From: Alphaproteobacteria bacterium
GTDB lineage: Bacteria; Pseudomonadota; Alphaproteobacteria; Acetobacterales; Acetobacteraceae
DNA: 14,585 nucleotides
NCBI GenBank assembly: GCA_013298245.1
Contig: JAAFHD010000044.1
Location: 1-14,585, forward strand
Reading direction: 5' to 3'
In this document: piece by piece, positions 1 through 5,704 of the stretch
Position numbering within the stretch: position 1 is the stretch's first letter
Layout: every line of letters starts with the position of its first letter
The notes under the pieces: generated by a model
The model's database searches: none
The model's input: only the letters and a program-made list of their open reading frames with translations
Told to the model about the DNA's origin: nothing
Translations under genes and position numbers: made by a program

Positions 1-257
1 GATGCCGTCCAGGCAAAGGCCAGGTAGCCACCCAACCCGAACACGCCCATGGCGACCACGCGCGGCATGTCCGCCCGCGCCGGCACCGCGCTGCGCAAAC
101 CCCAGACGATCAGCGCCAGCAAGGGCACGCAGATCACGAAGCGCGTGCCGAGAGACCACAACGGCGCTGCCTCCAGCGCCACCACCCGTGCCGCATTAAA
201 GGCCGATGCCCAGATGACGACGAAGCAGGCTGCCAGCCCGAGAGTGGCGGCGTTCAA
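1..257 (-). CDS. EamA/DMT-family transporter, N-terminal part (cut by left edge)
   Basis: Reading right to left from a TTG codon at 257-255, an open frame runs off the left edge (85 codons visible). The peptide begins [20 protein letters not shown] and continues with a second hydrophobic segment (about residues 40-53) and a third starting near residue 68. The first helix with W-A-S-A-F followed by an A-R-V-V-A-L-E-A-A-P-L-W segment and a conserved Arg (TRF) is the typical first-repeat pattern of EamA (drug/metabolite transporter superfamily) permeases, inner-membrane carriers that export metabolites. Substrate cannot be predicted. The TTG start overlaps the TGA of the upstream 78-aa gene (TTGA), which argues for translational coupling and is why this non-ATG start is preferred; no in-frame ATG lies close upstream. 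The C-terminal half lies outside the window. Confidence 0.72.
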   Translation of the reverse strand, partial: MNAATLGLAACFVVIWASAFNAARVVALEAAPLWSLGTRFVICVPLLALIVWGLRSAVPARADMPRVVAMGVFGLGGYLAFAWTA

Positions 258-490
258 CGCTGGTCCAGGCGGCGGATGATCTCGTCCAGGCGCGATTGCT
301 GGCGGCGCAGCGCAACACCCAGGCCGCCGATCGCGATCAGCGCCAGTGCCGAAACACCGCCCGCGCCGGCATACAGCATGCGCGCGCGCGACCAGCCATC
401 ACCGCCCCAGGGTGTCGCCTGGAAGGCCAGGTTCAGGCAGGCCAGCAGGGCCAGCGCGCCGATGATCTGCAAGGCACGGTGCAGGATCAT
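254..490 (-). CDS. Small two-helix membrane protein, function unknown
   Basis: A 78-aa protein starting at ATG 490-488, which overlaps the stop of folD as ATGA, and ending at a TGA that overlaps the next gene's TTG. Two hydrophobic segments are visible (about residues 8-24 and 39-61), followed by a short charged C-terminal helix rich in Arg, Gln and Asp ([17 protein letters not shown]) that could form a cytoplasmic coiled coil. I do not recognise a family. The frame is open upstream to 598, but that part lies inside folD in another frame and is basic and low-complexity, so the internal ATG is the better start. The stop/start overlaps on both sides suggest it is expressed as part of the folD transcript. 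It could be a membrane anchor or accessory subunit; nothing in the sequence assigns a role. Confidence 0.62.
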   Translation of the reverse strand: MILHRALQIIGALALLACLNLAFQATPWGGDGWSRARMLYAGAGGVSALALIAIGGLGVALRRQQSRLDEIIRRLDQR

Positions 491-1329
491 CCGCGGCGGG
501 CCAGCGCGGCGTCGAGCGTGTTTTCCAGCAGGCAGGCGATGGTCATGGGGCCGACCCCGCCGGGTACGGGCGTGATGGCAGCGGCACGTTCGGCGCATTC
601 GGCATAGGCGACATCACCCACCAGGCGGCCATCGGCCAGGCGGTTGATGCCCACGTCCAGCACGACTGCGCCGGGCTTTACCCAATCGCCGCGCACCATT
701 TCCGGCCGGCCGACGGCGGCGACCAGGATATCGGCGCGCGCGCATTCGGCGGCCAGGTCGGCGGTGCGGGAATGGGCGATGGTGACGGTGCAGTCGGCGG
801 CCAGCAGCAACTGCGCCATGGGCCGGCCGACGATCTGGCTGCGGCCCAGCACCACGGCGCGCACACCGCGCGTGGGCGCGCCGGATTCCGCCAGCAGATG
901 CATCACGCCGCGCGGTGTGCAGGGCACCAGGCCGGGCTGCCCCGAGGCCAGGCGGCCGGCATTGATGGGGTGGAAACCGTCCACATCCTTCGCGGGGTCC
1001 ACGGCGTTGATCGCGGCCTGCGCGTCGATCTGCGCGGGCAGGGGAAGCTGGACCAGGATGCCGTCCACAGACGGGTCTACATTCAGCGCTGCGATCTGCG
1101 CCAGCAGTGCCTGCTGTGTTGTCTCCGCCGGCAAATGGATGGTGCGGGAATCGAAGCCCGCATCCTTCGCCGCCTTGTCCTTGTTGCGCACATAAACGCC
1201 GCTGGCCGGGTCATCGCCCACGCGCACCACCACCAGGCCCGGCTTGTAGGTCAGGGTGGCGATGCGCTCCGCCAGGCGCGCGCGCAGCCGCGCGGCGATC
1301 GCCTTGCCATCCAGAATACGCGCCGACAT
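487..1329 (-). CDS. folD: FolD, methylenetetrahydrofolate dehydrogenase/cyclohydrolase
   Basis: A 280-aa cytosolic bifunctional enzyme of one-carbon metabolism: NADP-dependent oxidation of 5,10-methylene-THF to methenyl-THF, then hydrolysis to 10-formyl-THF. Length is normal for the family (about 280-300). Visible motifs in order: the catalytic Y46-V-R-N-K50 signature, Q-L-P-L-P at 94-98, D-V-D-G-F-H at 115-120 (folate binding), P-C-T-P at 136-139, the nucleotide-binding G-R-S-Q-I-V-G-R-P at 162-170, and the C-terminal [10 protein letters not shown] at 254-263. The start at ATG 1329-1327 shares one base with the stop of the YggT gene (TGATG), and the stop overlaps the next start (ATGA), so it sits in the middle of a coupled operon. 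All key residues seem intact; it should be the functional housekeeping enzyme. Confidence 0.97.
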   Translation of the reverse strand: MSARILDGKAIAARLRARLAERIATLTYKPGLVVVRVGDDPASGVYVRNKDKAAKDAGFDSRTIHLPAETTQQALLAQIAALNVDPSVDGILVQLPLPAQIDAQAAINAVDPAKDVDGFHPINAGRLASGQPGLVPCTPRGVMHLLAESGAPTRGVRAVVLGRSQIVGRPMAQLLLAADCTVTIAHSRTADLAAECARADILVAAVGRPEMVRGDWVKPGAVVLDVGINRLADGRLVGDVAYAECAERAAAITPVPGGVGPMTIACLLENTLDAALARRG

Positions 1330-1640
1330 CAGAAGTAGATGCCGCCGCGGATCATGTAGCCCTGGATGGCGTTGACCAGCAGGATCATCGCCTGCACCAC
1401 CAGCAACACCACCAGCGGCGAGATATCAATGCCACCCAGATTGGGCAGGCGCTGGCGCACCGGGCGCAGCACCGGTTCGGTCACGCGGGCGAAGAAATCG
1501 GCGATCGTCCAGACCAGCCGGTTGCGCGTGTCGAGCACGTTGAAGCCGATCAGCAGCGAGAGGATCGCCGCGATGATGACGGCCCAGAAGAACAGCAGCA
1601 GCACGGCATTGATCAGGTAGAAGACGGCATCGAGCAGCAT
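1329..1640 (-). CDS. YggT-family integral membrane protein
   Basis: A 103-aa protein beginning [19 protein letters not shown]. It has a hydrophobic N-terminal helix (about residues 5-30), a central amphipathic stretch with [23 protein letters not shown], and a C-terminal hydrophobic helix (about 74-92). The T-E-P-x-L-x-P-x-R element followed by two helices and a short hydrophilic tail is characteristic of YggT (PF02325), inner-membrane proteins linked to cell division, osmotic stress or chloroplast CCB3-type functions; the molecular role is not settled. ATG at 1640-1638 was chosen because upstream sequence in the frame lacks family resemblance. It is the first gene of the folD operon. A DUF167 (YggU) gene, often next to YggT in proteobacteria, is absent here. 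Confidence 0.88.
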   Translation of the reverse strand: MLLDAVFYLINAVLLLFFWAVIIAAILSLLIGFNVLDTRNRLVWTIADFFARVTEPVLRPVRQRLPNLGGIDISPLVVLLVVQAMILLVNAIQGYMIRGGIYF

Positions 1641-1658
1641 CGGGGCATCCAGCGCAAA

Positions 1659-1674
1659 AGGTTCGCCGGAACCT
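1659..1674. repeat. Perfect inverted repeat upstream of the YggT gene
   Basis: AGGTTC-GCCG-GAACCT: a 6-bp perfect inverted repeat with a 4-nt spacer, lying 18 bp upstream of the YggT start codon. It could be an operator or a small 5'-leader hairpin for the YggT-folD transcript. There is no T-run next to it, so a terminator is unlikely. Confidence 0.4.
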
Positions 1675-1707
1675 AGGTAGCGGCGGCGTTTCCCGCAAGC
1701 GGGCGGG

Positions 1708-1736
1708 TTGACTTGGACCGGGCCGCGCGGCACAAG
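1708..1736 (+). promoter_or_regulatory. Candidate sigma-70 type promoter of tRNA-Ala
   Basis: TTGACT at 1708-1713 matches the -35 consensus in five of six positions. Exactly 17 bp later comes CACAAG (1731-1736), a weak -10 (three of six). The predicted start, about 7 bp downstream near 1743, would leave a short 5' leader before the tRNA at 1750. The strong -35, ideal spacing and position support the call; the poor -10 limits it. Confidence 0.5.
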
Positions 1737-1749
1737 CCCCGCCCGGTGA

Positions 1750-1825
<76 letters not shown>

Positions 1826-1851
1826 GGTTTTTCCTTTCTTGGCACTGATTT

Positions 1852-1874
1852 GGCAGCGTTTTCTGAATGCTGCC
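1852..1874. terminator. Hairpin between convergent tRNA-Ala and RTX gene, possible terminator
   Basis: GGCAGC (1852-1857) and GCTGCC (1869-1874) form a 6-bp perfect stem with an 11-nt loop in the 98-bp gap between the tRNA and the RTX stop codon. On the minus strand the stem is followed by AAATC rather than a T-run, and on the plus strand by GGTTTGG, so it is at best a weak intrinsic terminator. The loop is also larger than usual. Confidence 0.3.
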
Positions 1875-1923
1875 GGTTTGGCCGACACCGAGTGCAGCGC
1901 GCGCCCGCCACCGCCGCGCATCA

Positions 1924-4914
1924 TCACCCGAACAGGAAGTGTTCTGCCCCCACGCCCGACACGTTGAACAGCAGAATGCTGCTCCCCGAAAAGCTGATCT
2001 GCGTGTTGGCACCCGCACTCACGATTGCAAGCTGTCCCATGGCGGTGACACCGCTCTCGGCCATGAAGCGCAGCGTCGGCGTCGCCCCCAGCGCCTGCAC
2101 CGCCACCTGGTCGATACCCCAGTTCGGCCCGTCGAAGACCAGCATGTCATGCCCACCCAGCAGGTAGATGGTGTCGTTGCCCGCGCCGCCGGTGATGCTG
2201 TCGTCGGCCTGCGTGCCGAAGATGATGTCGTCCCCGCTGCCGGCCTTGATCGTGCTGCCGATATTGTCCTGGTTGGCCAGGCCCTGGTTGCCGACCAGCA
2301 GGTTGGCCAGCGCATTGCCGATCAGCCCGGTGCAGTCGCCGAACGCGCGCGCCTCTTCGACATTCTCTCCAATGTCGAACAGCCCCGCACCCGCGGCATA
2401 GACGATGTCGTAGCCCTCGGCTGCCAGCTCCACGATCCTGGCTGCGTTGCTGAACACCACGTATTGGTCGTTGCCGGTGCCGCCCGTCATGCTGTCGGCA
2501 CCGCCCTGGCCGCGCAGCACATCATTGCCGGCGCCGCCGATCAGCGTGTCGGCCAGTGCGCCGCCCCACAGCACGTCATCGCCGCCCCCGCCATCCAGGC
2601 GCGAGGGTGCGGCATTGCTGGCCACCATCACATCCGCGCCCGCCGAACCGGTCAGCCGCGTCGCGGCGCCTGACAGATAGGCCAGTTCCAGATTCGCCGG
2701 CAGCACATAGTCATTGACCGCGACATAGGCGGTGTCCAAGCCTTCATTGGCATTTTCGACGATCAGGGTCGCGACATCGCCCACCACATAGCTGTCATGC
2801 CCGTCGCCGCCGCGCAGCTGCGCCGTGTTGGCCTGGCCGCGCAGGATGTCATTGCCCGCGCCGCCCACCAGCGTATCGGCCTGGCCGCCGGCCCACAGCT
2901 CGTCATCGCCCGCCGCGCCGTCGATGCTCGATGGCACTGCCGGATTGCCGACGATCACATCCCCGGCCGACGAGCCGGTCAGCTGGGTGGCCACGCCCGA
3001 GAGATAGGTGACCTCGACATTCAGCGGCAGCGTATAGCCATTGATGGTGACATAGACGGTGTCCGCCCCCTCGTTCGCGTTCTCGATGACGACCGCGCCG
3101 AGGTTGCCAACGACATAGCTGTCATTGCCAACGCCGCCGCGCATTTCGGCGGGCGAGCCTTGGCCTTGGATGATGTCATCGCCGGCCCCGCCGATCAGCG
3201 TATCGGCCAGCCCCATGCCCCACAGCACGTCATTGCCACCCCCACCATCCAGGCGCGAGGCCAGCTGCGGATTGGCCACGATCTGCTCATCGCCGGCGCT
3301 GCCGGTGATGCGGCTGGCGGTGCCGAACAGATAGGCGACCTCGAGATTGGACGGCAGCACCACGTCATTGGCGCTGACAAAGACAGCGTCCACGCCGCCG
3401 CCCGGCGCCTCGACAATGGCATCGCCCAGGTCGCTCAGGATGTAGATGTCATTGTCGGCGCCGCCCACCATCGTGTCGTTGCCGCCCTCGCCGATCAGCA
3501 CATCGTTGCCCGCCCCGCCATTCAGCAGGTCATTGCCGGCACCGCCGGAGAGCACGTCATCACCCCCGAGGCCGTTGATCGTATCGGCGCTGGCCGTGCC
3601 GACCAGTGCATCGGCGTCCGGGGTGCCGTCGATCACGCTGGCGACGCTCAGCACCACGCCGGAGATGTCGGTATTGGGGACGCCGAAGCTGCCTTCGCTG
3701 TCGGAAAAGACGACCATGTAGCGGCCTTCGGTCATCGCCACGATATCGAGCGTGCCCGCCTGTGTGGCGTTTCCCTGTGTCACCGGCACGGCCGCGCCCA
3801 GCAGCGCGCCATTGGCGCTGATGTGCTGCACCATCACCCTGAAGGACAGGCTGCCGTTCGGCACCGTGCCGGACTCGCCCCACGCCACCGCCAGGCTGCC
3901 ATCGGTGCCTGCGGCCACCGCCGGGTTGCGCTGGAACAGCGTGTCGGCCGTGTGCACAGCGATGATGCCGCCGCGCATCGAGCCATCGGCATTGACCAGT
4001 TGCAGCTTGATGTCGTCGCGGATGCCGTTCGGCACGAACACATCCTGCGGCTGCGTCCAGACCACCGCGAAGCCGCCACCGGCCAGGCCCACCACATCAT
4101 GCGACGGCTGGGTGGCGCTGGGCTGGGAAATGCGGCCTTCGCGGGCGAAGGCGATCTCACTGCCCACCGCCACGCCCGCGGCGTTGAAGCGCTGGCCCTT
4201 CAGCTCGCCGGTCACGCCCAGGCCGTCGGAGGCGCTGTTGGACCACCACACCGCCACCCAGCCGCCATCGGCCAGGTTGGCCATCCTGGATTGGATCTGC
4301 ACGCTGGTGATCGTGCCGTTGATGTTGCCGAAGCTGCCGGCACTGCCCGCACTGTCGAAGCGCTGCATCACGATGCCGTCCTGGTCACCGGACAGGAAGG
4401 GCTGCTGGGAGGTGTGGCTGGCGATGACATAGCTGCCATCGGCCAGCCCGATGATGTCCGGCTCGCGCGGCAGCACGGCAAGCCCGCCGGATGTCGTGGC
4501 GGGCAGGATGCTGACATCGGTGCCATCGCGGCTGCCATCGGCCTCGAAGCGCTGCACCACCAGGGTGCTCAGCAAGGGGTTGGGCGCGGATGGACGATTA
4601 TCGACATAGACCACCGCAAAGCCGCCATCGGCCAAGGCCGCGACCGCGCCCTGGAACTGGTTGTGGCGCTGCGCGATGAACGGCAATTCGGGGTCCGGCT
4701 CCACGCGTTCGGTGTTGACGATGAACTCGGCCGCACCCGTCGTGCCATCGGCGTTCAGCACGCGCGCCATGATGTCGGGCGTGCCATAGGCATCCGCGTT
4801 GGCGGCCTGCCAGACCACAGCGATGCGCCCGTCATTCAGCCGGGCAAGTTCGGGCCGGGACAGCGCATTGGGCAGGATGGTGTTGATGCGAAAGATGGGC
4901 GCTGCGGTCAGCAT
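1924..4914 (-). CDS. Secreted RTX-type calcium-binding repeat protein
   Basis: A 996-aa protein starting at ATG 4914-4912, preceded by GGAG at an 8-nt spacing (4926-4923). The longer open frame to 5124 has no family character. Residues 20-425 hold seven copies of an L-x-D-G-x-x-x-V-x-W type strand motif (near 26, 94, 157, 214, 277, 336 and 394; spacing 57-68), suggesting a seven-bladed beta-propeller. Residues about 436-492 are five consecutive RTX nonapeptides (GGxGxDxLx). Residues 518-844 are three 109-aa units, each with an LP-x-N-x-E-x-x-Y strand, further G-G-A-G-N-D turns and, in the first two, an E-N-A-N-E-G segment. A degenerate fourth unit and more RTX turns (890-925) follow. The end, V-G-A-E-H-F-L-F-G, resembles C-terminal type I secretion signals of this family, and there is no N-terminal signal peptide. 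These features indicate export by an ABC/MFP/TolC system, but no such genes are nearby. No protease, lipase or other catalytic motif was seen. It is more likely an adhesin, matrix or surface protein than a toxin, though this is inference. Confidence 0.9.
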   Translation of the reverse strand: MLTAAPIFRINTILPNALSRPELARLNDGRIAVVWQAANADAYGTPDIMARVLNADGTTGAAEFIVNTERVEPDPELPFIAQRHNQFQGAVAALADGGFAVVYVDNRPSAPNPLLSTLVVQRFEADGSRDGTDVSILPATTSGGLAVLPREPDIIGLADGSYVIASHTSQQPFLSGDQDGIVMQRFDSAGSAGSFGNINGTITSVQIQSRMANLADGGWVAVWWSNSASDGLGVTGELKGQRFNAAGVAVGSEIAFAREGRISQPSATQPSHDVVGLAGGGFAVVWTQPQDVFVPNGIRDDIKLQLVNADGSMRGGIIAVHTADTLFQRNPAVAAGTDGSLAVAWGESGTVPNGSLSFRVMVQHISANGALLGAAVPVTQGNATQAGTLDIVAMTEGRYMVVFSDSEGSFGVPNTDISGVVLSVASVIDGTPDADALVGTASADTINGLGGDDVLSGGAGNDLLNGGAGNDVLIGEGGNDTMVGGADNDIYILSDLGDAIVEAPGGGVDAVFVSANDVVLPSNLEVAYLFGTASRITGSAGDEQIVANPQLASRLDGGGGNDVLWGMGLADTLIGGAGDDIIQGQGSPAEMRGGVGNDSYVVGNLGAVVIENANEGADTVYVTINGYTLPLNVEVTYLSGVATQLTGSSAGDVIVGNPAVPSSIDGAAGDDELWAGGQADTLVGGAGNDILRGQANTAQLRGGDGHDSYVVGDVATLIVENANEGLDTAYVAVNDYVLPANLELAYLSGAATRLTGSAGADVMVASNAAPSRLDGGGGDDVLWGGALADTLIGGAGNDVLRGQGGADSMTGGTGNDQYVVFSNAARIVELAAEGYDIVYAAGAGLFDIGENVEEARAFGDCTGLIGNALANLLVGNQGLANQDNIGSTIKAGSGDDIIFGTQADDSITGGAGNDTIYLLGGHDMLVFDGPNWGIDQVAVQALGATPTLRFMAESGVTAMGQLAIVSAGANTQISFSGSSILLFNVSGVGAEHFLFG
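2383..3363 (-). repeat. Three tandem 327-bp coding repeats in the RTX gene
   Basis: Three in-frame units of exactly 109 codons: 3363-3037, 3036-2710 and 2709-2383. They align without gaps for most of their length; shared landmarks are L-P-x-N-x-E at the start, A-D-T-L-[IV]-G-G-A-G-[ND]-D in the middle and D-x-Y-V-V later. Units 1 and 2 also share E-N-A-N-E-G near their ends; in unit 3 this has become E-L-A-A-E-G. Similarity is visible in the DNA too. This is a family-typical modular expansion and a place where copy number may vary between strains. Confidence 0.85.
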
Positions 4915-5010
4915 GGGATGCACTCCGGGTGATGTCTGTGCTGCGTCCCGGGCCCATCCTGCACCCGTCGCACACGGCTCGCATTGTCGCGACTGGGCGG
5001 CCAGGCCACA

Positions 5011-5055
5011 CTCCCCTAGGTTGGGGAGACACGGGCATGCCGGCATGCCCCTAGG
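5011..5055. promoter_or_regulatory. Palindromic control region between RTX gene and response regulator
   Basis: Within the 169-bp divergent gap (4915-5083) lie a perfect 18-bp palindrome, GGGCATGCCGGCATGCCC (5033-5050), an inverted repeat CTCCCC-TAGGTT-GGGGAG (5011-5028), and two copies of CCCCTAGG 35 bp apart (5013-5020 and 5048-5055). Dimeric regulators of the NarL/LuxR class bind inverted repeats, and the adjacent gene encodes one, so these are candidate operator sites for one or both divergent promoters. No convincing -35/-10 pair was found. Binding by this particular regulator is inference. Confidence 0.5.
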
Positions 5056-5083
5056 CTCAAACCTCGCCCAGGCAGGACAGGGG

Positions 5084-5704
5084 ATGCGACGGCAGAGCTT
5101 CCTGGTGGTGGATGACCACCCCATCTTCCGTCACGCGCTGCTGGCGCTGCTGGCAGAGGAATTTCCCGATGCCAGGCTGACGCCCGCGGGCAGCCTCGAT
5201 GAAGCGCTGCGCCTGGCCCCCGCCCAGCCGCCCGGCCATATCGCGCTGCTGGATTTGCACCTGCCCGACAGCCATGGCGCCGATGCCGTGCTGGAACTGC
5301 GCCGCGCCGCGCCGCATGGGCGCGTCATCGTGCTCAGCGCGGAAACCCGCCAGGAGCTGCAGCGCCGCACCCTGCAGAATGGCGCGACGGCCTTCGTGCC
5401 CAAGACGGCCGATCCGCGCCTGTTGATCGAACGGCTGCGCCAATTGCTGGGCGGCAGCGATGCACTGGAAACGCCGCCGCCCACCCCCGCCCCCGCGGCA
5501 CTCACGCTGCGGCAGATGGAGGTGCTGGTCGAGCTGGCGCGCGGGCGCACCAGCAAGGAGGTGGCACTCAGTCTCGGCCTGGGCGTCGAGACGGTGAAGA
5601 CCCATATCGCCGAGATCGTTCGCCGGCTTGGCGTGCGCAACCGCACCGAGGCGATCCGCATTTTCCTCTCGGCCGATGGCCAGGCGGCGCCGCGTGCGGA
5701 TTGA
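5084..5704 (+). CDS. NarL/LuxR-family response regulator
   Basis: A 206-aa two-component transcription factor. The receiver domain (about 5-122) has the acidic pair D10-D11, phosphoacceptor D57 in A-L-L-D-L-H-L-P-D, switch Ser85 in V-L-S-A, and Lys107 in V-P-K. A proline-rich linker (130-138) leads to a LuxR-type helix-turn-helix (about 139-196: L-T-L-R-Q-M-E-V-L ... S-K-E-V-A ... V-K-T-H-I-A-E-I-V-R-R-L-G-V-R-N-R-T-E-A-I). ATG 5084 is preferred over an open frame from 4799 because the receiver fold begins at once and AGGA (5074-5077) sits 6 nt upstream. The gene is divergent from the RTX gene and its 3' end overlaps the kinase start by 29 bp, so it is almost certainly the kinase's cognate regulator. 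The divergent RTX gene is the obvious candidate target. Confidence 0.93.
   Translation: MRRQSFLVVDDHPIFRHALLALLAEEFPDARLTPAGSLDEALRLAPAQPPGHIALLDLHLPDSHGADAVLELRRAAPHGRVIVLSAETRQELQRRTLQNGATAFVPKTADPRLLIERLRQLLGGSDALETPPPTPAPAALTLRQMEVLVELARGRTSKEVALSLGLGVETVKTHIAEIVRRLGVRNRTEAIRIFLSADGQAAPRAD

Noticed and set aside
2425..2433. CAGCTCCAC, matching the tRNA-Ala 3' end, as a possible att repeat
   Set aside because: Only 9 bp, inside the RTX coding frame, and too short to be distinguished from chance; no longer copy of the tRNA 3' end was found near the integrase remnant.
2383..3363. Regular repeats that might be read as CRISPR-like
   Set aside because: Period is 327 bp, in frame, and explained by the repeated protein domain; there are no short repeats with unique spacers and no cas genes.
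2797..4932. A 711-aa plus-strand open frame opposite the RTX gene
   Set aside because: It is a frame shadow of the highly biased RTX codons, rich in His, Ala and Arg, with no recognisable domain; the minus-strand frame has clear RTX structure.
4984..5012. TTGTCG near 4984 as a -35 element for the response regulator
   Set aside because: The sequence 16-18 bp downstream is CCACAC-like and does not resemble a -10 element.
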